The notes under the pieces were generated by a model, which was not told the DNA's origin, did not search any database, and saw only the letters and a list, made by a program, of their open reading frames with translations. A program made the position numbers and the translations under genes. Positions 43,619 through 58,000 of a DNA stretch of 64,000 nucleotides are shown here, one piece after another. Source of the stretch: Coccinella septempunctata. Taxonomy: Eukaryota > Arthropoda > Insecta > Coleoptera > Coccinellidae. Position 1 is the stretch's first letter; each line of letters starts with the position of its first letter. Where the stretch lies: contig NC_058195.1 in NCBI RefSeq assembly GCF_907165205.1, forward strand, positions 32,260,936 to 32,324,935, written 5' to 3'.

Positions 43619-44264
43619 TTAATTTAGCAATCTCAAAAAAATATTTCGCAAAAGAATTGGCTACATCTACATATTCAGAAATCCCTACACCATCAATAAT
43701 CAATTTAAATTTACTATTATTATTTTTAGTTTTTTCTGCAGTTTCCATATTCACTATTCTCCAAACCATTTTATTTTTATTATCAGATATTCTAATCATG
43801 TGTTCAAAAAAGCTTAACTTAGTCATCTTTATCATATGGTTGAAAGCATTCTTTGCGTCCTTGTACAGTTTTTGTGATTGACTAGTTTTCAAATTATTGT
43901 TAAGCCAATGAAGATGTTTCAATTCTTCACTAGCTTCTATTATTCTGGGTGTTATCCAATTTTTTGTTATGTTGGTTCTCACATTATTATATACTAGTGG
44001 ACAGTGATACTCAATAAGGCTTCTTATCGTGTCAACAAATGTCTGAAACATAATATTTACATCTGAATTTTCATATAAATCTGCGAAGGAATAGTTAGAA
44101 ACATCTTCAGCCAAATTCAACAGATTTTGAGGTGACATATTTCTGCACAATTTACGTTGAGGACCATTTTCATTCCTCACTTTATTGTCAACGAAAACAT
44201 CTAGTAAGAGAGCTTTATGATCGCCAAATTGAACCGGAAATACGTCAGCTTTACAATCTTTCAT
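43619..44264 (-). pseudogene. LINE endonuclease end and linker, part 5' of the MITE
   Basis: The minus-strand frame starts MKDCKADVFPVQFGDHKALL, where GDHKAL stands at the last endonuclease (SDH) motif, and continues through NITKNWITPRIIEASEELKH and HMIRISDNKNKMVWRIVN. These are the linker blocks between endonuclease and reverse transcriptase in CR1/Jockey-type LINEs. The frame then enters the MITE at 43618 and ends soon after, at 43479. Most of the endonuclease is missing through 5' truncation at about 44280. Confidence 0.82.
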
Positions 44265-45474
44265 GTCTTTATTTGTTAGAATATAATATAATATAGTCTT
44301 CCTGCTTCATTGCCTTTCATTTCTAATATTACTCGTTTCATAATTTAGAATTAGTTCGGTCTAGGCTCCTAGGCAGAAATAGTTTTGCTAAATGCGTCAA
44401 GTAAAAACTAGGTGGTTTATGGTTTTATTCTGCTTTTCATTCGTGAGTTACGTATCTGTAGCGTACCATCGATTTGTAAGTTTCAGATTGACAGATTCGT
44501 AAATAATGCAATTCTGGAAATGTTTCTGTCACTAACTCATTGACAGTGTCACTTTTGAACTACTTATCGTAAATAGTTATGGATTCCTGTATGCGACAGA
44601 CCACTAAAAAGCATCCAGAATTGCAATTTTCCTGTAAGCTTATGAAAAGTTACAGATTGGCTTACACATGAAAGCAGAATACCACCTATAGTCTTCCTGC
44701 TTCATTGCCTTTCATTTCTAATATTACTCGTTTCATAATATAGAATTAGTTCGATTTAGGCTCCTAGGCAGAACTAGTTCTGCTAAATGCGTCAAATAAA
44801 AACTAGCTGGTTTATGGTTGTATTCTGCTTTTCATTCGTGAGTTACGTATATGTAGCGTACGATCGATCTGTAGGTTTCAGATTGACATATTCGTAAATA
44901 ATGCAATTCTGGAAATGTTTCTGTCACTAACTCATTGACAGTGTCACTTTTGAACTACTTATCGTAAATAGTTACGGATTCCTGTATGCTACAGACCACT
45001 GAAAACCATCCAGAATTGCAATTTTCCTGTAAGCTTATGAAAAATTACAGATTGGCTTACACATGATAGCAGAATACCACCTATAGTCTTCCTGCTCCAT
45101 TGCCTTTCATTACTAATATTAATCGTTTCATAATTTGGAATTAGTTCGGTCTAGGCTCCTAGGCAGAACTAGTTCTGCGAAATGCGTCAAGTAAAAACTA
45201 GCTGGTTTATGGTTTTATTCTGCTTTTCATTTGTGAGTTACGTATCTGTAGCGTACGATCGATCTGTAAGTTTCAGATTGACAGATTCGTAAATAATGCA
45301 ATTCTGGAAATGTTTCTGTCACTAACTCATTGACAGTGTCACTTTTGAACTACTTATCGTAAATAGTTATGGATTCCTGTATGCGACAGACCACTAAAAA
45401 GCATCCAGAATTGCAATTTTCCTGTAAGCTTATGAAAAGTTACAGATTGGCTTACACATGAAAGCAGAATACCA

Positions 45475-48400
45475 CCTATAGTCTTCCTGCTTCATTGCCT
45501 TTCATTTCTAATATTACTCGTTTCATAATATAGAATTAGTTCGGTCTAGGCTCCTAGGCAGAAAGAGTTCTGCTAAATGCGTCAAGTGAAAACTAGCTGG
45601 TTTATGGTTTTATTCTGCTTTTCATTAGTGAGTAACGTATCTGTAGCGTACGATCGATTTGTAAGTTTCAGATTGACAGATTCGTAAATAATGCAATTCT
45701 GGAAATGTTTCTCTCACTAACTCATTGACAGTGTCACTTTTGAACTACTTATCGTAAATAGTTACGGATTCCTGTATTCTACAGACCACAAAAAACCATC
45801 CAGAATTGCAATTTTCCTGTAAGCTTATGAAAAGTTTCAAATTGGCTTACACATGAGAGCAGAATACCACCTATAGTCTTCCTGCTTCATTGCCGTTCAT
45901 TTCTAATATTACTCGTTTCATAATTTAGAATTAGTTCGGTCTAGGCTCCTAGGCAGGACTAGTTCTGCTAAATGCGTCAAGTGAAAACTAGCTGGTTTAT
46001 GGTTTTATTCTGCTTTTCATTAGTGAGTAACGTATCTGTAGCGTACGATCGATTCGTAAGTTTCAGATTGACAGATTCGTAAATAATGCAATTCTGGAAA
46101 TGTTTCTCTCACTAACTCATTGACAGTGTCACTTTTGAACTACTTATCGTAAATAGTTACGGATACCTGTATGCTACAGACCACAAAAAACCATCCAGAA
46201 TTGCAATTTTCCTGTAAGCTCATGAAAAGTTTCAAATTGGCTTACACATGAGAGCAGAATACCACCTATAATCTTCCTGCTTCATTGCCTTTCATTTCTA
46301 ATATTACTCGTTTCATAATTTAGAATAAGTTCGGTCTAGGCTCCTAGGCATAACTAGTTCTGCTAAATGCGTCAAGTGAAAACTAGCTGGTTTATGGTTT
46401 TATTCTGCTTTTCATTAGTGAGTAACGTATCTGTAGCGTACGATCGATTTGTAAGTTTCAGATTGACAGATTCGTAAATAATGCAATTCTGGAAATGTTT
46501 CTCTCACTAACTCATTGACAGTGTCACTTTTGAACTACTTATCGTAAATAGTTACGGATTCCTGTATTCTACAGACCACAAAAAACCATCCAGAATTGCA
46601 ATTTTCCTGTAAGCTTATGAAAAGTTTCAGATTGCTTTACACATGAGAGCAGAATACCACCTATAGTCTTCCTGCTTCATTGCCTTTCATTTCTAATATT
46701 ACTCGTTTCATAATTTAGAATTAGTTCGGTCTAGGCTCCTAGGCAGAAAGAGTTCTGCTAAATGCGTCAAGTGAAAACTAGCTGGTTTATGGTTTTATTC
46801 TGCTTTTCATTGGTGAGTAACGTATCTGTAGCGTACGATCGATTTGTAAGTTTCAGATTGACAGATTCGTAAATAATGCAATTCTGGAAATGTTTCTCTC
46901 ACTAACTCATTGACAGTGTCACTTTTGAACTACTTATCGTAAATAATTACGGATTCCTGTATGCTACAGACCACAAAAAACCATCCAGAATTGCAATTTT
47001 CCTGTGAGCTCATGAAAAGTTTCAAATTGGCTTACACATGAGAGCAGAATACCACCTTTAGTCTTCCTGCTTCATTGCCTTTCATTTCTAATATTACTCG
47101 TTTCATAATTTAGAATTAGTTCGATCTAGGCTCCTAGGCATTACTAGTTCTGCTAAATGCGTCAAGTGAAAACTAGCTGGTTTATGGTTTTATTCGGCTT
47201 TTCATTGGTGAGTAACGTATCTGTAGCGTACGATCGATTTGAAGGTTTCAGATTGACAGATTCGTAAATAATGCAATTCTGGAAATGTTTCTGTCACTAA
47301 CTCATTGACAGTGTCACTTTTGAACTACTTATCGTAAATAGTTACGGATTCCTGTATGCTACAGACCACTAAAAACCATCCAGAATTGCAATTTTCCTGT
47401 AAGCTTATGAAAAGTTTCAGATTGCTTTACACATGAGAGCAGAATACCACCTATAGTCTTCCTGCTTCATTGCCTTTCATTTCTAATATTACTCGTTTCA
47501 TAATTTAGAATTAGTTCGGTCTAGGCTCCTAGGCAGGACTAGTTCTGCTAAATGCGTCAAGTAAAAACTAGCTGGTTTATGGTTTTATTCTGCTTTTCAT
47601 TAGTGAGTAACGTATCTGTAGCGTACGATCGATTCGTAAGTTTCAGATTGACAGATTCGTAAATAATGCAATTCTGGAAATGTTTCTCTCACTAACTCAT
47701 TGACAGTGTCACTTTTGAACTACTTATCGTAAATAGTTACGGATTCCTGTATGCTACAGACCACAAAAAACCATCCAGAATTGCAATTTTCCTGTAAGCT
47801 CATGAAAAGTTTCAAATTGGCTTACACATGAGAGCAGAATACCACCTATAGTCTTCCTGCTTCATTGCCTTTCATTTCTAATATTACTCGTTTCATAATT
47901 TAGAATTAGTTCGGTCTAGGCTCCTAGGCATAACTAGTTCTGCTAAATGCGTCAAGTAAAAACTAGCTGGTTTATGGTTTTATTCTGCTTTTCATTAGTG
48001 AGTACCGTATCTGTAGCGTACGATCGATTCGTAAGTTTCAGATTGACAGATTCGTAAAAAATGCAAATCTGGAAATGTTTCTGTCACTCATTTACAGTGT
48101 CACTTTTGAACTACTTATCGTAAATAGTTACGGATTCCTGTATGCTACAGACCACTAAAAATCATCCAGAATTGCAATTTTCCTGTAAGATTATGAGAAG
48201 TTTCAGATTAGCTTACACATGAAAGCAGAATACCACCTATAGTCTTCCTGCTTCATTGCCTTTCATTTCTAATATTACTCGTTTCATATTTTAGAATAAG
48301 TTCGGTCTAGGATCCTAGGCAGAACTAGTTCTGCTAAATGCGTCAAGTTAAAACAAGCTGGTTTATGGTTTTATTCTGCTTTTCATTCGTGAGAGTTACG

Positions 48401-51400
48401 TATCTGTAGCGTACGATCGATTTGTAAGTTTCAGATTGACAGATTCGTAAAAAATGCTATTCTGGAAATGTTTCTGTCACTAACTCATTGACAGTGTCAC
48501 TTTTGAACTACTTATCGTAAATAGTAACGGATTCCTGTATACTACAGACCACTAAAAACCATCCAGAATTGCAATTTTCCTGTAAGCTTATGAAAAGTTT
48601 CAGATTAGCTTACACATGAAATCAGAATACTACCTATAGTCTTCCTGCTTCATTGCCTTTCATTTCTAATATTACTCGTTTCATAATATAGAATTAGTTC
48701 GGTCTAGGCTCCTAGGCAGAAAGAGTTCTGCTAAATGCGTCAAGTGAAAACTAGCTGGTTTATGGTTTTATTCTGCTTTTCATTAGTGAGTAACGTATCT
48801 GTAGCGTACGATCGATTTGTAAGTTTCAGATTGACAGATTCGTAAATAATGCAATTCTGGAAATGTTTCTCTCACTAACTCATTGACAGTGTCATTTTTG
48901 AACTACTTATCGTAAATAGTTACGGATTCCTGTATTCTACAGACCACAAAAAACCATCCAGAATTGCAATTTTCCTGTAAGCTTATGAAAAGTTTCAAAT
49001 TGGCTTACACATGAGAGCAGAATACCACCTATAGTCTTCCTGCTTCATTGCCGTTCATTTCTAATATTACTCGTTTCATAATTTAGAATTAGTTCGGTCT
49101 AGGCTCCTAGGCAGGACTAGTTCTGCTAAATGCGTCAAGTGAAAACTAGCTGGTTTATGGTTTTATTCTGCTTTTCATTAGTGAGTAACGTATCTGTAGC
49201 GTACGATCGATTCGTAAGTTTCAGATTGACAGATTCGTAAATAATGCAATTCTGGAAATGTTTCTCTCACTAACTCATTGACAGTGTCACTTTTGAACTA
49301 CTTATCGTAAATAGTTACGGATACCTGTATGCTACAGACCACAAAAAACCATCCAGAATTGCAATTTTCCTGTAAGCTCATGAAAAGTTTCAAATTGGCT
49401 TACACATGAGAGCAGAATACCACCTATAATCTTCCTGCTTCATTGCCTTTCATTTCTAATATTACTCGTTTCATAATTTAGAATAAGTTCGGTCTAGGCT
49501 CCTAGGCATAACTAGTTCTGCTAAATGCGTCAAGTGAAAACTAGCTGGTTTATGGTTTTATTCTGCTTTTCATTAGTGAGTAACGTATCTGTAGCGTACG
49601 ATCGATTTGTAAGTTTCAGATTGACAGATTCGTAAATAATGCAATTCTGGAAATGTTTCTCTCACTAACTCATTGACAGTGTCACTTTTGAACTACTTAT
49701 CGTAAATAGTTACGGATTCCTGTATTCTACAGACCACAAAAAACCATCCAGAATTGCAATTTTCCTGTAAGCTTATGAAAAGTTTCAGATTGCTTTACAC
49801 ATGAGAGCAGAATACCACCTATAGTCTTCCTGCTTCATTGCCTTTCATTTCTAATATTACTCGTTTCATAATTTAGAATTAGTTCGGTCTAGGCTCCTAG
49901 GCAGAAAGAGTTCTGCTAAATGCGTCAAGTGAAAACTAGCTGGTTTATGGTTTTATTCTGCTTTTCATTGGTGAGTAACGTATCTGTAGCGTACGATCGA
50001 TTTGTAAGTTTCAGATTGACAGATTCGTAAATAATGCAATTCTGGAAATGTTTCTCTCACTAACTCATTGACAGTGTCACTTTTGAACTACTTATCGTAA
50101 ATAATTACGGATTCCTGTATGCTACAGACCACAAAAAACCATCCAGAATTGCAATTTTCCTGTGAGCTCATGAAAAGTTTCAAATTGGCTTACACATGAG
50201 AGCAGAATACCACCTTTAGTCTTCCTGCTTCATTGCCTTTCATTTCTAATATTACTCGTTTCATAATTTAGAATTAGTTCGATCTAGGCTCCTAGGCATT
50301 ACTAGTTCTGCTAAATGCGTCAAGTGAAAACTAGCTGGTTTATGGTTTTATTCTGCTTTTCATTGGTGAGTAACGTATCTGTAGCGTACGATCGATTTGA
50401 AGGTTTCAGATTGACAGATTCGTAAATAATGCAATTCTGGAAATGTTTCTGTCACTAACTCATTGACAGTGTCACTTTTGAACTACTTATCGTAAATAGT
50501 TACGGATTCCTGTATGCTACAGACCACTAAAAACCATCCAGAATTGCAATTTTCCTGTAAGCTTATGAAAAGTTTCAGATTGCTTTACACATGAGAGCAG
50601 AATACCACCTATAGTCTTCCTGCTTCATTGCCTTTCATTTCTAATATTACTCGTTTCATAATTTAGAATTAGTTCGGTCTAGGCTCCTAGGCAGGACTAG
50701 TTCTGCTAAATGCGTCAAGTAAAAACTAGCTGGTTTATGGTTTTATTCTGCTTTTCATTAGTGAGTAACGTATCTGTAGCGTACGATCGATTCGTAAGTT
50801 TCAGATTGACAGATTCGTAAATAATGCAATTCTGGAAATGTTTCTCTCACTAACTCATTGACAGTGTCACTTTTGAACTACTTATCGTAAATAGTTACGG
50901 ATTCCTGTATGCTACAGACCACAAAAAACCATCCAGAATTGCAATTTTCCTGTAAGCTCATGAAAAGTTTCAAATTGGCTTACACATGAGAGCAGAATAC
51001 CACCTATAGTCTTCCTGCTTCATTGCCTTTCATTTCTAATATTACTCGTTTCATAATTTAGAATTAGTTCGGTCTAGGCTCCTAGGCATAACTAGTTCTG
51101 CTAAATGCGTCAAGTAAAAACTAGCTGGTTTATGGTTTTATTCTGCTTTTCATTAGTGAGTACCGTATCTGTAGCGTACGATCGATTCGTAAGTTTCAGA
51201 TTGACAGATTCGTAAAAAATGCAAATCTGGAAATGTTTCTGTCACTCATTTACAGTGTCACTTTTGAACTACTTATCGTAAATAGTTACGGATTCCTGTA
51301 TGCTACAGACCACTAAAAATCATCTAGAATTGCAATTTTCCTGTAAGATTATGAGAAGTTTCAGATTAGCTTACACATGAAAGCAGAATACCACCTATAG

Positions 51401-51790
51401 TCTTCCTGCTTCATTGCCTTTCATTTCTAATATTACTCGTTTCATATTTTAGAATAAGTTCGGTCTAGGATCCTAGGCAGAACTAGTTCTGCTAAATGCG
51501 TCAAGTTAAAACAAGCTGGTTTATGGTTTTATTCTGCTTTTCATTCGTGAGAGTTACGTATCTGTAGCGTACGATCGATTTGTAAGTTTCAGATTGACAG
51601 ATTCGTAAAAAATGCTATTCTGGAAATGTTTCTGTCACTAACTCATTGACAGTGTCACTTTTGAACTACTTATCGTAAATAGTAACGGATTCCTGTATAC
51701 TACAGACCACTAAAAACCATCCAGAATTGCAATTTTCCTGTAAGCTTATGAAAAGTTTCAGATTAGCTTACACATGAAATCAGAATACCA
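45475..51790. repeat. Higher-order repeat: two copies of an 8-unit block (3158 bp)
   Basis: Blocks 45475-48632 and 48633-51790 share private variants at a constant 3158-bp offset: TGCCGTTCAT at 45891 and 49049, GAGTACCGTAT at 48000 and 51158, and the 8-base shortened CTGTCACTCATTTACAG unit that follows each. Identity between blocks looks close to complete, far above that of neighbouring units, so the block was duplicated recently. Confidence 0.88.
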
Positions 51791-53510
51791 CCTATAGTCT
51801 TCCTGCTTCATTGCCTTTCATTTCTAATATTACTCGTTTCATATTTTAGAATAAGTTCGGTCTAGGATCCTAGGCAGAACTAGTTCTGCTAAATGCGTCA
51901 AGTTAAAACTAGCTGGTTTATGGTTTTATTCTGCTTTTCATTAGTGAGTAACGTATCTGTAGCGTACGATCGATTCGTAAGTTTCAGATTGACAGATTCG
52001 TAAAAAATGCAAATCTGGAAATGTTTCTGTCACTAACTCATTGATAGTGTCACTTTTGAACTACTTATCGTAAATAGTTACGGATTCCTGTATGCTACAG
52101 ACCACTAAAAACCATCCAGAATTGCAATTTTCCTGTAAGCTTATGAAAAGTTTCAGATTGCCTTACACATGAAAGCAGAATACCACCTATAGTCTTCCTG
52201 CTTCATTGCCTTTCATTTCTAATATTACTCGTTTCATAATTTAGAATAAGTTCGGTCTAGGCTCCTAGGCAGAACTAGTTCTGCTAAATGCGTCAAGTAA
52301 AAACTAGCTGGTTTATGGTTTTATTCTGCTTTTCATTCGTTAGTTATGTTTCTGTAGCGTAAGATCGATTTGTAAGATTCAGATTGACAGATTCGTAAAA
52401 AATGCAAATCTGGAAATGTTTCTGTCACTAACTCATTGACAGTGTCACTTTTGAACTACTTATCGTAAATAGTTACAGATTCCTGTATGCTACAGACCAC
52501 TAAAAATCATCCAGAATTGCAATTTTCCTGTAAGCTTATGAGAAGTTTCAGATTAGCTTACACATGAAAGCAGAATACCACCTATAGTCTTCCTGCTTCA
52601 TTGCCTTTCATTTCTAATATTACTCGTTTCATATTCTAGAATAAGTTCGGTCTAGGATCCTAGGCAGAACTAGTTCTGCTAAATGCGTCAAGTTAAAACT
52701 AGCTGGTTTATGGTTTTATTCTGCTTTTCATTCGTGAGAGTTACGTATCTGTAGCGTACGATCGATTTGTAAGTTTCAGATTGACAGATTCGTAAAAAAT
52801 GCTATTCTGGAAATGTTTCTGTCACTAACTCATTGACAGTGTCACTTTTGAACTACTTATCGTAAATAGTAACGGATTCCTGTATACTACAGACCACTAA
52901 AAACCATCCAGAATTGCAATTTTCCTGTAAGCTTATGAAAAGTTTCAGATTAGCTTACACATGAAAGCAGAATACCACCTATAGTCTTCCTGCTTCATTG
53001 CCTTTCATTTCTAATATTACTCGTTTCATATTTTAGAATAAGTTCGGTCTAGGATCCTAGGCAGAACTAGTTCTGCTAAATGCGTCAAGTTAAAACTAGC
53101 TGGTTTATGGTTTTATTCTGCTTTTCATTCGTGAGTTACGTATCTGTAGCGTACGATCGATTTGTAAGTTTCAGATTGACAGATTCGTAAAAAATGCAAT
53201 TCTGGAAATGTTTCTGTCACTAACTCATTGACAGTGTCACTTTTGAACTACTTATCGTAAATAGTAACGGATTCCTGTATACTACAGACCACTAAAAACC
53301 ATCCAGAATTGCAATTTTCCTGTAAGCTTATGAAAAGTTTCAGATTGGCTTACACATGAAAGCAGAATACCACCTATAGTCTTCCTGCTTCATCGCCTTT
53401 CATTTCTAATATTACTCGTTTCATAATTTAGAATTAGTTCGGTCTAGGCTGCTAGGCAGAAAGAGTTCTGCTAAATGCGTCAAGTGAAAACTAGCTGGTT
53501 TATGGTTTTA

Positions 53511-55090
53511 TTCTGCTTTTCATTCGTGAGTAACGTATCTGTAGCGTACGATCGATTTGTAAGTTTCAGATTGACAGATTCGTAAATAATGCAATTCTGG
53601 AAATGTTTCTCTCACTAACTCATTGACAGTGTCACTTTTGAACTACTTATCGTAAATAGTTACGGATTCCTGTATGCTACAGACCACAAAAAACCATCCA
53701 GAATTGCAATTTTCCTGTAAGCTCATGAAAAGTTTCAAATTGGCTCACACATGAGAGCAGAATACCACCTATAGTCTTCCTGCTTCATTGCCTTTCATTT
53801 CTAATATTACTCGTTTCATAATTTAGAATTAGTTCGGTCTAGGCTCCTAGGCATTACTAGTTCTGCTAAATGCGTCAAGTGAAAACTAGCTGGTTTATGG
53901 TTTTATTCTGCTTTTCATTGGTGAGTAACGTATCTGTAGCGTACGATCGATTTGTAAGTTTCAGATTGACAGATTCGTAAATAATGCAATTCTGGAAATG
54001 TTTCTGTCACTAACTCATTGACAGTGTCACTTTTGAACTACTTATCGTAAATAGTTACGGATTCCTGTATGCTACAGACCACTAAAAACCATCCAGAATT
54101 GCAATTTTTCTGTAAGCTTATGAAAAGTTTCAGATTGCTTTACACATGAGAGCAGAATACCACCTATAGTCTTCCTGCTTCATTGCCTTTCATTTCTAAT
54201 ATTACTCGTTTCATGATTTAGAATTAGTTCGGTCTAGGCTCCTAGGCAGGACTAGTTCTGCTAAATGCGTCAAGTAAAAACTAGCTGGTTTATCGTTTTA
54301 TTCTGCTTTTCATTCGTGAGTAACGTATCTGTAGCGTACGATCGATTTGTAAGTTTCAGATTGACAGATTCGTAAATAATGCAATTCTGGAAATGTTTCT
54401 CTCACTAACTCATTGACAGTGTCACTTTTGAACTACTTATCGTAAATAGTTACGGATTCCTGTATGCTACAGACCACAAAAAACCATCCAGAATTGCAAT
54501 TTTCCTGTAAGCTCATGAAAAGTTTCAAATTGGCTCACACATGAGAGCAGAATACCACCTATAGTCTTCCTGCTTCATTGCCTTTCATTTCTAATATTAC
54601 TCGTTTCATAATTTAGAATTAGTTCGGTCTAGGCTCCTAGGCATTACTAGTTCTGCTAAATGCGTCAAGTGAAAACTAGCTGGTTTATGGTTTTATTCTG
54701 CTTTTCATTGGTGAGTAACGTATCTGTAGCGTACGATCGATTTGTAAGTTTCAGATTGACAGATTCGTAAATAATGCAATTCTGGAAATGTTTCTGTCAC
54801 TAACTCATTGACAGTGTCACTTTTGAACTACTTATCGTAAATAGTTACGGATTCCTGTATGCTACAGACCACTAAAAACCATCCAGAATTGCAATTTTTC
54901 TGTAAGCTTATGAAAAGTTTCAGATTGCTTTACACATGAGAGCAGAATACCACCTATAGTCTTCCTGCTTCATTGCCTTTCATTTCTAATATTACTCGTT
55001 TCATGATTTAGAATTAGTTCGGTCTAGGCTCCTAGGCAGGACTAGTTCTGCTAAATGCGTCAAGTAAAAACTAGCTGGTTTATCGTTTTA
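53511..55090. repeat. Higher-order repeat: two copies of a 2-unit block (790 bp)
   Basis: TATCGTTTTA, a private change of TATGGTTTTA, occurs at 54291 and 55081, and TTTCATGATTTAGAATTAG likewise recurs at the 790-bp offset. The two dimers are nearly identical. A similar 790-bp pair lies at the left of this part (AAATAGTTATGG at 44571 and 45361). Confidence 0.8.
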
Positions 55091-58000
55091 TTCTGCTTTT
55101 CATTAGTGAGTAACGTATCTGTAGCGTACGATCGATTCGTAAGTTTCAGATTGACAGATTCGTAAATAATGCAATTCTGGAAATGTTTCTCTCACTAACT
55201 CATTGACAGTGTCACTTTTGAACTACTTATCGTAAATAGTTACGGATTCCTGTATGCTACAGACCACAAAAAACCATCCAGAATTGCAATTTTCCTGTAA
55301 GCTCATGAAAAGTTTCAAATTGGCTTACACATGAGAGCAGAATACCACCTATAGTCTTCCTGCTTCATTGCCTTTCATTTCTAATATTACTCGTTTCATG
55401 ATTTAGAATTAGTTCGGTCTAGGCTCCTAGGCATAACTAGTTCTGCTAAATGCGTCAAGTAAAAACTAGCTGGTTTATGGTTTTATTCTGCTTTTCATTA
55501 GTGAGTAACGTATCTGTAGCGTACGATCGATTCGTAAGTTTCAGATTGACAGATTCGTAAAAAATGCAAATCTGGAAATGTTTCTGTCACTAACTCATTG
55601 ACAGTGTCACTTTTGAACTACTTATCGTAAATAGTTACGGATTCCTGTATGCTACAGACCACTAAAAATCATCCAGAATTTCAATTTTCCTGTAAGCTTA
55701 TGAGAAGTTTCAGATTAGCTTACACATGAAAGCAGAATACCACCTATAGTCTTCCTGCTTCATTGCCTTTCATTTCTAATATTACTCGTTTCATATTTTA
55801 GAATAAGTTCGGTCTAGGATCCTAGGCAGAACTAGTTCTGCTAAATGCGTCAAGTTAAAACTAGCTGGTTTATGGTTTTATTCTGCTTTTCATTCGTGAG
55901 AGTTACGTATCTGTAGCGTACGATCGATTTGTAAGTTTCAGATTGACAGATTCGTAAAAAATGCTATTCTGGAAATGTTTCTGTCACTAACTCATTGACA
56001 GTGTCACTTTTGAACTACTTATCGTAAATAGTAACGGATTCCTGTATACTACAGACCACTAAAAACCATCCAGAATTGCAATTTTCCTGTAAGCTTATGA
56101 AAAGTTTCAGATTGGCTTACACATGAAAGCAGAATACCACCTATAGTCTTCCTGCTTCATCGCCTTTCATTTCTAATATTACTCTTTTATAATTTAGAAT
56201 TAGTTCGGTCTAGGCTGCTAGGCAGAAAGAGTTCTGCTAAATGCGTCAAGTGAAAACTAGCTGGTTTATGGTTTTATTCTGCTTTTTATTCGTAAGTAAC
56301 GTATCTGTAGCGTACGATCGATTTGTAAGTTTCAGATTGACAGATTCGTAAATAATGCAATTCTGGAAATGTTTCTCTCCCTAACCCATTGACAGTGTAG
56401 CTTTTGAACTACTTATCGTAAATAATTACGGATTCCTGTATGCTACAGACCACTAAAAACCATCCAGAATTGCAATTTTCCTGTAAGCTTATGAAAAGTT
56501 ACAGATTGGCTTACACATGAAAGCAGAATACCACCTATAGTCTTCCTGCTTCATTGCCTTTCATTTCTAATATTACTCGTTTCATAATTTAGAATTAGTT
56601 CGGTCTAGGCTCCTAGGCAGAACTAGTTCTGCTAAATGCGTCAAGTGAAAACTAGCTGGTTTATGGTTTTATTCTGCTTTTCATTCGTGAGTTACGTATG
56701 TGTAGCGTACGATCGATTTGTAAGTTTCAGATTGACAGATTCGTGAATAATGCGATTCTGGAAATGTTTCTCTCCCTAGCTCATTGACAGTGTCACTTTT
56801 GAACTACTTATCAAAAATAGTTACGGATTCCTGTATACTACAGACCACTGAAAACCATCCACAATTGCAATTTTCCTGTAAGCTTATGAAAAGTTTCAGA
56901 TTGGCTTACACATGAAAGCAGAATACCTCCTATAGTCTTCCTGCTTCATTGCCTTTCATTTCTTATATTACTCGTTTCATATTTTAGAATTAGTTCGGTC
57001 TAGGCTCCTAGGCAGAACTAGTTCTGCTAAATGCGTCAAGTACAAACTAGCTGATTTATGGTTTTATTCTGCTTTTCATTCGTGAGTTACGTATCTGTAG
57101 CGTACGATCGATTTGTAAGTTTCAGATTGACAGATTCGTAAATAATGCAATTCTGGAAATGTTTCTGTCACTAACTCATTGACAGCGTCACTTTTGAACT
57201 ACTTATCGTAAATAGTTACGGATTCCTGTATGCTACAGACCACTAAAAACCATCCAGAATTGCAATTTTCCTGTAAGCTTATGAAAAGTTTCAGATTGGC
57301 TTACACATGAAGGCAGAATACCACCTATAGTCTTCCTGCTTCATTGCCTTTCATTTCTAATATTACTCGTTTCATAATTTAGAATTAGTTTGGTCTAGGC
57401 TCCTAGGCAGAACTAGTTCTGCTAAATGCTTCAAGTAAAAACTAGCTGGTTTATGGTTTTATTCTGCTTTTCATTCGTGAGTTACGTATCTGTAGCGTAC
57501 GATCGATTTGTAAATTTCAGATTGACAGATTCGTAAATAATGCAATTCTGAAAAAGTTTCTGTCACTAACTCATTGACAGTGTCACTTTTGAACTACTTA
57601 TCGTAAATAGTTACGGATTCCTGTAAGCTACAGACCACTAAAAACCATCCAGAATTGCAATTTTCCTGTAAGCTTATGAAAAGTTTCAGATTGGCTTACA
57701 CATGAAAGCAGAATACCACCTATAGTCTTCCTGCTTCATTGCCTTTCATTTCTAATATTACTCGTTTCATAATTTAGAATAAGTTCGGTCTAGGCTCCTA
57801 GACAGAACTAGTTCTGCTAAATGCGTCAATTAAAAACTAACTGGTTTATGGTTTTATTCTGCTTTTCATTCGTGAGTTACGTATCTGTAGCGTACGATCG
57901 ATTTGTAAGTTTCAGATTGACAGATTCGTAAATAATGCAATTCTGGAAATGTTTTTGTCACTAACTCATTGACAGTGTCACTTTTGAACTACTTATCGTA

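Larger units (their letters stand above)
41249..44287 (-). mobile_element. Minus-strand LINE inserted in the satellite, carrying a TTAA MITE
   Basis: The satellite phase jumps by 3047 bp between the modules at 40985 and 44427, which fixes the total insertion length. The LINE reads right to left: truncated endonuclease end at 44264, reverse transcriptase to 41383, then a 3' UTR with AATAAA and an ATT/ATTT tail at 41249-41275. TATAAT occurs at both edges (about 41243-41248 and 44282-44293 region) and is the probable short target duplication. A 628-bp MITE interrupts its coding region. Confidence 0.88.

Noticed and set aside
41249..44287. Satellite-encoded reverse transcriptase
   Set aside because: The satellite phase is preserved across the LINE after removal of 3047 bp, so the LINE is an insertion and not part of the unit.
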